64,000 nt of DNA from Bifidobacterium apri (GTDB taxonomy: Bacteria; Actinomycetota; Actinomycetes; Actinomycetales; Bifidobacteriaceae): assembly GCF_009299485.1 (NCBI RefSeq), contig NZ_WBSO01000002.1, positions 186,001 to 250,000 on the forward strand, written 5' to 3'. Below, one piece after another: positions 56,689 to 64,000 of this stretch. The first letter of the stretch is position 1. Each line of letters opens with the position of its first letter. A model generated the notes under the pieces. That model was not told the origin of the DNA and searched no databases. It was given only the letters and a program-made list of their open reading frames with translations. The translations under genes and the position numbers were made by a program.

Positions 56689-57732
56689 TCAGTCAGTCGC
56701 AGAAACAACAGGAGCAGCGGCCGTTGCGACCGGCTGCTTGGTCGGCTTGCCATCGACGGAATCACGCGGAATACCGTACTTGTCATCATGACGACGCCAC
56801 CAAGCGGAGAGCACCGAACCGGAAATGTTGTGCCACACGCTGAAGAACGTGGACGGAATAGCAGTGACCGGCGTCGCCGCGAACGACGTCAACGCAAGCG
56901 TGGCGCCAAGGCCGGAATCCTGCATGCCCACCTCGAAGGTGATGGCCTTCTGCTGCGCATAGCGGAAGCCTTTCGGATACACCTTGTACATGAGTTTCGA
57001 GAAACCGAAGCCAAGCGCGTAACCGCACAGATTGTGCAGAATCACAACAGGAATCGCAAGCAGCGTTTCGGAGCTGAACAGCTTGGACGCGTTCGCGGAC
57101 ACGACCACGCCGATGATCAGGAGAATCGCGACTTGCGAGATGATCGGCAGCACAGGCGTGACCTTTTCGATCTTCTCCTTGAAAATCATATGGCACGTGA
57201 CACCAAGCGCAACCGGCACAAGCACAATGGTCAACGCGCTGAGGAACAGCGACTGCCACGGAATCGCCACATAGCGGGAAGCGAGCAGCTGCATCAGCAG
57301 CGGAATCATGAACGGCGCAAGCAGCGTGGACAGCAGGCCGATCGACACGTCAAGCGCGACATCGCCACGCGACAGGAAGCTCATCACATTCGACGACGTA
57401 CCGGACGGGCAGCAGCCCACCAGAATCACACCCACGGCGATAGCGCCATCAAGATGGAAAATCCAGCACAGCAAGACGGCAATCAACGGCATAATCACGT
57501 AGTGGGCGACCGTACCGACGATCACCATCAACGGTTGCTTGATGATCCGTGCGAAATCATCGACCGACAAGGTCAAACCCATGCCGAACAGAACGATCCC
57601 CAGCAGGTAACCCGTGTACCCTTTCGCCCACACACTAATCGCAGGCACAAAGTAATTGATTGCAGCCCACACGATGACAATCAAGGTGAACCATTTCGTG
57701 AGCCAGGAGGCGGCTTGTTTCACTTTTTCCAT
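56689..57732 (-). CDS. Bile acid:sodium symporter family transporter
   Basis: This 347-residue BASS-family protein has about ten membrane helices. Recognisable blocks are YLLGIVLFGMGLTLSVDDFARI, AVGVILVGCCPSGTSSNVMSFLSRGDVALDVSIGLLSTLLAPFMIPLL and FEVGMQDSGLGATLA, the sodium-site regions. Relatives carry organic anions such as pantoate or bile acids. The ATG at 57732 has AAAGGGG about 11 bases upstream. A much longer open frame reaching back to 58587 crosses a tRNA gene and a gene on the other strand and is not real. A role in bile tolerance is possible but unproven. Confidence 0.88.
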   Translation of the reverse strand: MEKVKQAASWLTKWFTLIVIVWAAINYFVPAISVWAKGYTGYLLGIVLFGMGLTLSVDDFARIIKQPLMVIVGTVAHYVIMPLIAVLLCWIFHLDGAIAVGVILVGCCPSGTSSNVMSFLSRGDVALDVSIGLLSTLLAPFMIPLLMQLLASRYVAIPWQSLFLSALTIVLVPVALGVTCHMIFKEKIEKVTPVLPIISQVAILLIIGVVVSANASKLFSSETLLAIPVVILHNLCGYALGFGFSKLMYKVYPKGFRYAQQKAITFEVGMQDSGLGATLALTSFAATPVTAIPSTFFSVWHNISGSVLSAWWRRHDDKYGIPRDSVDGKPTKQPVATAAAPVVSATD

Positions 57733-57911
57733 ATGTTCGTTTACCCCTTTTCGCCTACACATCAGGCGTACTGCGCATATTAGGCGGTTCGAGGGCGGCC
57801 GGACACGAATGGTCAAGATGTGAAATGCCGACGCGACACACACGGCGGGCGTATGGCGGCAAACTCGCCACACCATGGCGAGCGGAGGAACCTGTCTGCC
57901 GAAAGGGATTG

Positions 57912-57984
57912 TGCCCGGAACGCGATTCGAACGCGCGACACCCGCTTTAGGAGAGCGGTGCTCTATCCACTGAGCTACCCGGGC
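57912..57984 (-). tRNA. tRNA-Arg (CCT anticodon)
   Basis: This 73-nt cloverleaf has the acceptor pair GCCCGGG/TCCGGGC (one G-T), D-arm TAGCTCAGTGGATAGAGC, anticodon loop CTCCTAA and T-arm GCGTTCGAATCGC. The anticodon CCT reads AGG. The CCA end is not encoded. Confidence 0.95.
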
Positions 57985-58176
57985 AACAGATGATATTGTA
58001 CACACATCCGCCCACCAACCACACGCCGCACAGTATTGCGCGGATTTTCCAAGGTTTCCATCGCCTTCTGCCGCACGCACGTCCGACGACGCTCGCATCC
58101 GTCTCCATCGCACGCACAGGCGGACGGCCCTTCTGACGCGATCCTGGCCCCAGCCAATCCGCCTATAGTGGGAATC

Positions 58177-58575
58177 ATGATTGACCATATGACGCTGCAT
58201 GTCAACAATGCCAGCCGTTCCATCGAGTTTTACACGAAAGCGCTCGCGCCTTTGGGATATATTCCCAAAGCCCACCACGAGCCGACCATCGGCTTCGGGG
58301 TCGACGACGGCACTGCGCACAGCGATTTCTACATCTCCCCTGCGCAGCCCGGCACGACCCCCGCACCTACGCATATCGCGTTCCGGGCAGACAGCGAGCA
58401 GACCGTCAAAGCGTTCTATGATGCGGCGCTCGCCGCCGGGGGAAGAGACAACGGCGCTCCCGGACCTCGCGCGTACCACCCGGGGTATTATGCGGCGTTC
58501 GTTCTTGACCCGGACGGCAACAATATCGAAGCGGTGGTCGACTGGTCTCATACGCTTGCGGCCGAGCAGGCGTAA
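58177..58575 (+). CDS. VOC (glyoxalase/bleomycin-resistance) family protein
   Basis: This 132-residue single-module VOC protein has the metal-ligand positions H of IDHMTLHV near residue 4, H of PAPTHIAFRA near the middle and E of DPDGNNIEAVVD near the end. The paired beta-alpha-beta-beta-beta units are complete. The substrate is unknown; relatives include lactoylglutathione-lyase-like and small-molecule resistance proteins. A TATAGT hexamer lies eight bases before the ATG, so the message may be leaderless. Palindrome array E begins 30 bp after its stop. Confidence 0.85.
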   Translation: MIDHMTLHVNNASRSIEFYTKALAPLGYIPKAHHEPTIGFGVDDGTAHSDFYISPAQPGTTPAPTHIAFRADSEQTVKAFYDAALAAGGRDNGAPGPRAYHPGYYAAFVLDPDGNNIEAVVDWSHTLAAEQA

Positions 58576-58605
58576 CGGGCCGTCCACCGGGTTGCGCCAG
58601 CCGAT

Positions 58606-58773
58606 GATGCGAGGATTGGCTCACAAACCGGGCACCGGAGCGGCTGCCGCGGCCCATCTGCCACCAGGAACATACCGTTGTGTGAGGATTCACTCACAAA
58701 CCGGCGTCCGAGAGAGCGCAATCAGCCGGTTCGCCCGCCCACCACACGCACTGTGTGAGGATTCACTCACACA
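58606..58773 (+). repeat. Array E: 3 palindromes of a second type at exactly 73-bp period
   Basis: Cores TGTGAG-GATTCA-CTCACA start at 58681 and 58754, and a variant TGCGAG-GATTGG-CTCACA at 58608. Both steps are 73 bp. The arms resemble those of arrays A-D, but the centre differs (GATTCA rather than YCRCCR). Two of the units share the downstream ACCGG flank. Confidence 0.85.
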
Positions 58774-59042
58774 ACTGTGTGTCGGCGATGCGCCAGATCG
58801 CCGCCGAGCACTGTGGCACACCGTCCGAACGGCATATTCGACACGATGTGGCGTCACCGCAGAGTCCGAGGCATCATCGGAGCATCGTCGAGGTGTCGCC
58901 AAACCATAATCGGCGTGCCGACGACTTGGCAGAGTGCGGCGTAAGATACGCAACTACACGACCGGCTCGCGGCCATATGCGCATCGGCGCTGACCCACGC
59001 CACGCAGCCGGCACAATCGTCCCATGTGGTAAGGAAGTTGGT

Positions 59043-59579
59043 ATGAAAACCGCGATATTGGTATTCCACCCGAATCTTGAAACATCGCACATCAACAAGG
59101 AACTCGTGCAGGCCGTACTCAACGATCCCGCGCACGATGTGACGGTCCGCGACGAATACGCCGAATACGCCGACGGGCGCATCGACATCGCCGCCGAGCA
59201 GCGTCTCATCGAGGAAAGCGACAGAATCGTTCTGCAATTCCCGTTCTACTGGTACAGCTCCCCTTCACTGCTCAAGCTGTGGGAGGACAAAGTGCTCGAA
59301 TACGGCTGGGCGTATGGTTCGAACGGGCATGCGTTCGAAGGCAAGGAAATCATGCTCGCTGTCTCCGCCGGTAGCGGCGAAGCGGATTACCAGCATGACG
59401 GATCGCACCATGCGACCATGGACGAACTGCTCAAACCGTTCGAAACGATGGCCGATTACGTGGGGGCACGCTATTTGTCGCCGTTCGTAGTGTATGGTGC
59501 CGGAGCAGGTATCGACGACGATACGCTTGCCGCCACCGCGCGACGCTACGCGCAAGTCATCAACGAACCCGCCAAGTAA
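59043..59579 (+). CDS. NAD(P)H oxidoreductase, flavodoxin-like fold
   Basis: This 178-residue protein of the NQO/MdaB/KefF group opens with TAILVFHPNLETSHINKELV, the FMN/FAD phosphate-binding strand and loop. It has the quinone-reductase block DRIVLQFPFYWYSSPSLLKLWEDKVLEYGWAYG and a later YVGARYLSPFVVYGA. It should transfer two electrons from NAD(P)H to a quinone or similar acceptor, protecting against redox stress. The ATG follows AAGGAAG. A GC-rich hairpin begins three bases after its stop. Confidence 0.9.
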   Translation: MKTAILVFHPNLETSHINKELVQAVLNDPAHDVTVRDEYAEYADGRIDIAAEQRLIEESDRIVLQFPFYWYSSPSLLKLWEDKVLEYGWAYGSNGHAFEGKEIMLAVSAGSGEADYQHDGSHHATMDELLKPFETMADYVGARYLSPFVVYGAGAGIDDDTLAATARRYAQVINEPAK

Positions 59580-59581
59580 GT

Positions 59582-59605
59582 TGCGCCGACGTCGGCGTCG
59601 GCGCA
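59582..59605 (+). terminator. Hairpin after the oxidoreductase gene
   Basis: A 9-bp stem TGCGCCGAC/GTCGGCGCA spans 59582-59605, directly after the stop codon. Confidence 0.55.
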
Positions 59606-59652
59606 TCGACGAACGGCCGACGGGCGCCCCAGACGGGCCCCATTCAACAGTC

Positions 59653-59685
59653 GTGTCCTCGCCATGCCCTTGGCGGCGAGGACAC
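59653..59685. terminator. Second hairpin between oxidoreductase and aminotransferase genes
   Basis: The perfect 11-bp arms GTGTCCTCGCC (59653-59663) and GGCGAGGACAC (59675-59685) lie between convergent genes. Confidence 0.6.
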
Positions 59686-59837
59686 ACGGGGATATGACGG
59701 GGAGCGGATACCCGTTCGTCGCAGACCTGCACATCGACCGTGAATCGGCGACGCCTCAGCAAGCTCCGCAAGTCAGCCAGTCAGCCGGTCAGTGAATCAG
59801 CGTGCTTTCCGGCGCTAGCAGCGGACACCCCGTCTCA

Positions 59838-61064
59838 TCATAACGTGTTGAGGAACCGGCCGACGCGCGCAATCCCCTCGACAATCGCCTCTCGAGAGGC
59901 CGCATACGACAACCGCACGTGGGTGTGCGCCGTCGCCGGGCCAAAATCAGCGCCCGGCGTCAAAGCGACATGCGCCTCACGCAACGCGCGCTCGCAGAAC
60001 GTCCATGCGTCAAGTCCCGTGGACGACACGTTGAAATACGCGTAGAACGCGCCGTTCGGTTCGACTTCGACCGGCAAACCGATGCCGGCGAGCCCATCAA
60101 GCGCCAAGCCGCGACGCACCAGCAGCTCCTGCCGACGGCGTTCGCACTCATCAAGCGTCTGCGGTGTGAAACAGGCAAGAGCGGCGTGCTGGGTCGGGGT
60201 GTGCGCACACAGGAAGTAATTCGTGGCGAGATTGTCTGCCTCGTGCAATATCGCCTCGGGAAGCACCGCCCACCCCAGACGCCAGCCGGTCATCCCCCAG
60301 TATTTCGAGAAACTACTGACCACGATGGCATCCGGGTCCGCAGACAGGACGCTGCGCACATCGCTGCCATCGGGTTCCGCATCCGCCAGATCAAGGTAGG
60401 TTTCATCCACAATCCGCCAAGCATGCCGCTTGCGGGCGGTATCACATACCCCTGTGAGCGCGTCGAAGGCGATGCTTGTGCCGGCGGGGTTCGACGGCGA
60501 GGTGACCATGACCGCACGGGTGCGCGGGGTCCAATACGCATCGAGCAGGCCGGCGTTGAGATGGAAACGTGTGGCGGCGCTGGTCGGCACGTCGATGATG
60601 TTGCCGCCGAATGTGCGTACCAGTTCCCGATTGCATGGGTACGACGGGTCGGCGCATATCACGTCATCGCCGTCGTTGACGGTCAAAGCCAACGCAAGCA
60701 GGAGGGCGGCGGAACCGCCTTCGGTGATGACCACACGTGTGGGATCAAGCCGGACGTGGTGGCGTTGCTCATAGAATCGTGCGATCGCCTCGCGCAGTTC
60801 GGGGATACCGAGCGCCGCAGTATACGGCAGCGGGCGGCCGTCGCACTGTTCGCGCATGGCATCGCGAACCGCTTGCGGAGCACCGAAATCCGGCTCTCCG
60901 AGGCTGAGTTTGACGACATCGATACCTTGGGCGATCATCCGGTCGGCTTCCTCGCCGATGGCCATTGCCCTGAAAGGATTGGATTCCAAGGCGCGCTTGG
61001 ACAATGCCGGCAGCGTGTGTGCCGGCTGAGCCCCGACGGCTTGCTGTGCTGAGTTTTCCTGCAT
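59838..61064 (-). CDS. Class I/II aminotransferase (aspartate-aminotransferase-like)
   Basis: This 408-residue PLP enzyme of fold type I has the PLP lysine in SSFSKYWGMTGWRLGWAV, preceded by the D-x-x-Y cofactor contact in VDETYLDL and the conserved VTSPSNPAGT asparagine region. The N-terminal KLSLGEPDFGAPQAVRDAM is typical of subgroup I-gamma aspartate or alanine-type aminotransferases. The amino-acid specificity is not certain. No good Shine-Dalgarno sequence precedes ATG 61064. It ends 50 bp before vsr on the same strand, so the two may be co-transcribed. Confidence 0.9.
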   Translation of the reverse strand: MQENSAQQAVGAQPAHTLPALSKRALESNPFRAMAIGEEADRMIAQGIDVVKLSLGEPDFGAPQAVRDAMREQCDGRPLPYTAALGIPELREAIARFYEQRHHVRLDPTRVVITEGGSAALLLALALTVNDGDDVICADPSYPCNRELVRTFGGNIIDVPTSAATRFHLNAGLLDAYWTPRTRAVMVTSPSNPAGTSIAFDALTGVCDTARKRHAWRIVDETYLDLADAEPDGSDVRSVLSADPDAIVVSSFSKYWGMTGWRLGWAVLPEAILHEADNLATNYFLCAHTPTQHAALACFTPQTLDECERRRQELLVRRGLALDGLAGIGLPVEVEPNGAFYAYFNVSSTGLDAWTFCERALREAHVALTPGADFGPATAHTHVRLSYAASREAIVEGIARVGRFLNTL

Positions 61065-61113
61065 GGTTCGGTTCTATCGGCGCAATGCGACAAATCGGGG
61101 CGCGCCACGGCGC

Positions 61114-61767
61114 TTATCGGGGTTGCATCGTGTCGTCCGGTTCCGCCGTGGGCTGGTTGTTGCGTGACTTGGCAGGAATCGTATCGTCGATGACACCGGG
61201 CTCTGTACCAGGCATTGCTGTGATCTGGTCGTACAGTTTGGCCAGCCGCGCTTCGCGTACCGGTTTCGCCAGTTCGCATTCCCACACCACAATCACGTGC
61301 CAGCCGGCGGCGACCAGTTGGGCGTGCTGCCGTTCGTCGCGTTCAGTGTTGCGTAAGAGTTTCGCCGACCAGAATTCGACGTTGGATTTGGGGCGTGAAA
61401 AGGCGCTGCAATTGCTGTGGGCATGCCAGAAGCAGCCGTTGATGAACACGATGGTATGCCATTTGGGCAGGACCACATCGGGGTGGCCGGGATAGCGCTT
61501 GTCGTTTTTGCGAAAGCGCAATCCGCGGGCAAACAGGTAGCTGCGCACGAGCACTTCGATGGTGGTGTCCTTGCCGCGAATATGCGACATCGTATAGCTT
61601 CTGGTACCTCGTTCGTAACGTTCTTGGCGCGATCGGCCGTGGGACGCGGTATGCCGTCGGCTTGTGCGGCGATCGGGGTTGCGCGTGCCGTGTGCCACGG
61701 ATGCCGCGCGCGTCTGCCGCCCGTCGGTCTGCTGATTGCGATCGGCTGTGTCTGCTGCTGCTTGCAT
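61114..61767 (-). CDS. vsr: Very short patch repair endonuclease (Vsr)
   Basis: This nuclease of about 217 residues has the Vsr signature: MSHIRGKDTTIEVLVRSYLFARGLRFRKNDKRYPG, the catalytic PDVVLPKWHTIVFINGCFWHAH (aspartate and metal-site histidines) and a zinc-type set NCSAFSRPKSN. The enzyme nicks 5' of T-G mismatches made by deamination of 5-methylcytosine. No cytosine methyltransferase gene is visible in the window, so it is an orphan here. The N-terminal 55 residues are basic and poorly conserved, so the true start may be downstream. The C-terminal tail is also extended. Confidence 0.88.
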   Translation of the reverse strand: MQAAADTADRNQQTDGRQTRAASVAHGTRNPDRRTSRRHTASHGRSRQERYERGTRSYTMSHIRGKDTTIEVLVRSYLFARGLRFRKNDKRYPGHPDVVLPKWHTIVFINGCFWHAHSNCSAFSRPKSNVEFWSAKLLRNTERDERQHAQLVAAGWHVIVVWECELAKPVREARLAKLYDQITAMPGTEPGVIDDTIPAKSRNNQPTAEPDDTMQPR

Positions 61768-61860
61768 GTCCTTGCCGCCTGTCTGGATATATGTCTCGCG
61801 TGGTATCGCCCATTATGCCCTGGGCCATGTTCGATCAGTCTGATTCGCTGCCGCACCCGA

Positions 61861-61887
61861 CTTATGGTCATTATGACTTATTGTCAT
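61861..61887 (+). promoter_or_regulatory. Upstream NrtR-like half-site cluster
   Basis: GTCA-TTA-TGAC is followed by TTATT and a second GTCA, giving overlapping palindromes (ATGAC/GTCAT at 61873-61877 and 61883-61887). It is about 70 bp upstream of the better operator. Confidence 0.5.
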
Positions 61888-61931
61888 ATCGCGTCATACA
61901 GAACGGCGGCACCATGCAAACGCCACACCCC

Positions 61932-61954
61932 CTTATAGTCATGTTGACCATAAG
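61932..61954 (+). promoter_or_regulatory. NrtR-type operator upstream of nrtR-nadA
   Basis: CTTATAGTCA-TGT-TGACCATAAG is a palindrome with a single mismatch, 55 bp upstream of the nrtR start codon. Its form fits operators of NUDIX-type NAD regulators. Autoregulation and control of nad genes are expected. Confidence 0.7.
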
Positions 61955-62009
61955 TCGTATGGTGATGGCAACCAACGAAACCGGCAACCAACCAGGGAAA
62001 GGAGCAGCG

Positions 62010-62900
62010 ATGCACATGTCAGCGAACGTCAGCGAGCGCGCCAAAGAACCGCCGAATATCGGCGTATCCGTCGTCATTCTCGCGCTCGGCCCCTCCGATT
62101 TGGACGGCCGCACAAACGACCCTTCGACAACCGGCACCGCATCCGCCGTCACCGATTCCCTCTATGCCGCCAGCACCACCGAAACCGGCAATGGCGTTGG
62201 CCGCACCACAAGCCGGACTCACAACGGCGATACCGTTCCGACGCTCCGCATCCCGCTGGTACGCCGGGTCCGACAGCCTTTCCTCGGCGATTGGGCGCTG
62301 CCCGGCGGCGACCTGCAAAGCGGTCGATCACTTGAATTCGCCGCGGAAAAAGCGTTGCGCTCCACCACCAGCCTGCACCCGCAATACCTCGAGCAGCTGT
62401 ATACCTTCGGCGACCCGAGCCGCTCACACGGCGGCCTGCCGATGGTTTCCATCGTCTACTGGGCATTGATCGGCGAAACCGAGGCGAAGGATTTCCGCGA
62501 AGCCCAAAACGTGCGATGGTTCCCTGTAAATCAGCTGCCGCCGCTGGCATTCGACCACAAGGACATCATCGAATACGCACTCACCCGTGTGCGCAACAAA
62601 ATCGAATACTCGGATATCGCAACCCGTCTGGTCGGCAGCGAATTCACGCTCAGCCAACTGCGCAACGTGTATGAAGCCATTTACGGCCGCAAACTCGACG
62701 CACCGAATTTCCGCCGACGGATGCTGTCGACCGGCATGGTCGAGCCGACCGGCGAAAAACTCGCCCGCGGCGCGCACCGTCCGGCCAGCCTGTACCGGTA
62801 TGTCGCGCACACGGGAACCGGCAAATCCGGGAGTCCCGGCAAGCCCGGCACCATCGTCATTGCCGGCACCACACCCCAAAGCGCGGCAAGCGGCCAGTGA
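62010..62900 (+). CDS. nrtR: NrtR-type NUDIX-domain transcriptional regulator of NAD synthesis
   Basis: This 296-residue protein has an N-terminal NUDIX-like domain (FLGDWALPGGDLQSGRSLEFAAEKAL, a NUDIX box lacking some hydrolytic glutamates). A C-terminal winged helix typical of NrtR follows (FTLSQLRNVYEAIYGRKLDAPNFRRRMLSTGMVEPTGE). NrtR repressors sense ADP-ribose and control NAD genes; nadA follows 103 bp downstream. A Ser/Thr-rich insertion at about residues 35-75 is unusual. The ATG at 62010 has AAAGGAG. A palindromic operator lies upstream, suggesting autoregulation. Confidence 0.9.
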   Translation: MHMSANVSERAKEPPNIGVSVVILALGPSDLDGRTNDPSTTGTASAVTDSLYAASTTETGNGVGRTTSRTHNGDTVPTLRIPLVRRVRQPFLGDWALPGGDLQSGRSLEFAAEKALRSTTSLHPQYLEQLYTFGDPSRSHGGLPMVSIVYWALIGETEAKDFREAQNVRWFPVNQLPPLAFDHKDIIEYALTRVRNKIEYSDIATRLVGSEFTLSQLRNVYEAIYGRKLDAPNFRRRMLSTGMVEPTGEKLARGAHRPASLYRYVAHTGTGKSGSPGKPGTIVIAGTTPQSAASGQ

Positions 62901-63003
62901 CACCACCGGCAGCGCAGGCAATCCCACGCCAATCCCAATCAACCCGTTTCGTCGCGAGCGGTACAGAGAACAATCCGCCCACGACACCATCGAAAGGAAC
63001 ACC

Positions 63004-64000
63004 ATGACATCCGTAGACGCGATTATCGAACGGCTCGGCGCAACCCGCACATGCGACGCCGGCCTGACCAAAGACCCGTGGGCATTTGACACCACCAAAC
63101 CCTCGTACGGACCGGGCGCCAGCGCGCTGGATCTGATCCCCCGCAACGCCCCGCGCCAGCAGCCACTCGGCAAAGAGTACACCGAGGCGAGCGATGAGGA
63201 GCTTCAAGAGCGCATCATCGACGCGAAACACAAGCTCGGCAGCAAACTGCTGATTCTCGGCCACTTCTACCAGCGCGACGAGATCATCGTCCACGCCGAT
63301 TACGTGGGCGATTCGTTCCAGCTGTCCAAAAACGCGGCGACTCGTCCGGAAGCCGACAACATCGTCTTCTGCGGCGTGCACTTCATGGCAGAAACCGCGG
63401 ACATCCTCTCGACCCCACGCCAGAACGTGATCCTGCCGAATATGTCCGCAGGATGCTCGATGGCCGACATGGCCAACATCGACCAGGTGACCGACTGCTG
63501 GGAACAGTTGACCGACATCTGCGGCAGCACGCCGGATGCCGACGGCAAACAGCAGATCATCCCGGTCACGTACATGAACTCCTCGGCGGCGCTCAAGGCC
63601 TTCTGCGGCCGCAACGGCGGCATCGTGTGCACGAGTTCCAACGCGCGCGCAGTGCTTGAATGGGCGTTCGAACGCGGCAAACGCGTGCTGTTCTTCCCCG
63701 ACCAGCACTTGGGCCGCAACACCGCACTCACCATGGGCATGAGCCTTGACCAGATGCCGCTGTGGGATCCGTACAAGGCGAACGGCGGAGCCACGCCTGA
63801 GCAGTACGCGAACGCGAAAATGATCCTGTGGAAGGGCTTCTGCTCCGTGCACCAGCGCTTCACCGTCGAACAGATCGAACGCGCCCGCAAAGCGTATCCA
63901 GGTGTCAAAGTCATTGTTCACCCGGAGTGCTCGATGGATGTGGTCAACGCTGCTGACGGCACCGGTTCAACCGCCTATATCGTCAAGGAAATCGAGAATG
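63004..64000 (+). CDS. nadA: Quinolinate synthase NadA (3' end beyond the window)
   Basis: 332 codons are visible with no stop before the edge. NadA is an iron-sulfur enzyme that condenses iminoaspartate with dihydroxyacetone phosphate to quinolinate. Blocks seen are KLLILGHFYQRDEIIVHADYVGDS, FCGVHFMAETADIL, NMSAGCSMADM (first cluster-ligand cysteine), SSNARAVLEWAF, FPDQHLGRNTA and VIVHPECSMDVV (second cysteine). The ATG follows GAAAGGAACACC. nadB and nadC probably follow. The gene lies downstream of nrtR and its operator. Confidence 0.95.
   Translation, partial: MTSVDAIIERLGATRTCDAGLTKDPWAFDTTKPSYGPGASALDLIPRNAPRQQPLGKEYTEASDEELQERIIDAKHKLGSKLLILGHFYQRDEIIVHADYVGDSFQLSKNAATRPEADNIVFCGVHFMAETADILSTPRQNVILPNMSAGCSMADMANIDQVTDCWEQLTDICGSTPDADGKQQIIPVTYMNSSAALKAFCGRNGGIVCTSSNARAVLEWAFERGKRVLFFPDQHLGRNTALTMGMSLDQMPLWDPYKANGGATPEQYANAKMILWKGFCSVHQRFTVEQIERARKAYPGVKVIVHPECSMDVVNAADGTGSTAYIVKEIEN

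Noticed and set aside
56689-58587. 632-codon version of the BASS transporter
   Set aside because: The upstream 285 codons run through a tRNA gene and antisense to the VOC gene. The real start is the ATG at 57732, where the hydrophobic protein begins.

Overview
This window is a chromosomal segment from a high-GC actinobacterium, almost certainly Bifidobacterium. The evidence is the gene content and order: prfB-ftsE-ftsX-CHAP protein-smpB, rpmE-prfA-prmC-tsaC-wecA, bifidobacterial-type solute-binding lipoproteins, a GH32 beta-fructofuranosidase with its own LacI regulator and ABC importer, NrtR next to nadA, and ProS, PepO, GuaB and Orn proteins of actinobacterial type. The species was not determined.

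Layout. 1-4.3 kb: a leftward MacAB-like efflux system (adaptor, ATPase, and a permease running off the left edge) divergent from a LuxR/NarL-type two-component system. 4.4-9.0 kb: a leftward polar amino-acid ABC importer with two tandem paralogous binding lipoproteins, one permease and one ATPase, each lipoprotein followed by a strong hairpin. 9.5-17 kb: the leftward housekeeping block prfB, ftsE (with a very long C-terminal tail), ftsX, a secreted coiled-coil/CHAP cell-wall hydrolase, and smpB. 18-30 kb: a DUF559-type nuclease, dapD, a DUF1304 protein, gltA, map, a DUF308/HdeD-like protein, pepO and an ssb paralogue. 30-32 kb: proS. 32.3-40.3 kb: a complete fructoside-utilisation locus (binding protein, two permeases, DUF624 protein, LacI regulator, GH32 enzyme). 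Two LacI-type operators sit on its promoter, one of them inside the -35/-10 spacer. 40-52.5 kb: a membrane protein, PIF1-like helicase, HAD phosphatase, orn, putP, guaB, wecA, tsaC, prmC, prfA and rpmE, all leftward. 52.6-59.6 kb: two tRNAs, a YkoE-like ECF S component, a small alarmone synthetase, an OmpR/HisKA two-component system, a BASS-family transporter, a VOC protein and a flavodoxin-fold oxidoreductase. 59.8-64 kb: an aminotransferase, a Vsr endonuclease, nrtR with NrtR-type operators, and nadA running off the right edge.

The most striking feature is not a gene. Four intergenic gaps between 10.3 and 23.1 kb carry arrays of degenerate palindromes (arms TTGATTGTGAG and CTCACAATCAA around a six-base centre, YCRCCR) spaced almost exactly 73 bp apart: 14, 8, 5 and 10 copies. 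All are in the same orientation, and the roughly 45-bp spacers are mostly unrelated. A fifth array at 58.6 kb has a different palindrome but the same 73-bp period. 73 bp is close to seven helical turns, and one slip in array B is 10 bp short. There are no cas genes in the window, the repeats are too divergent for CRISPR, and the period is not a multiple of three, so they are not coding. They look like a phased series of protein-binding or hairpin elements that grows by tandem duplication. One 72-bp unit in array C is duplicated exactly.
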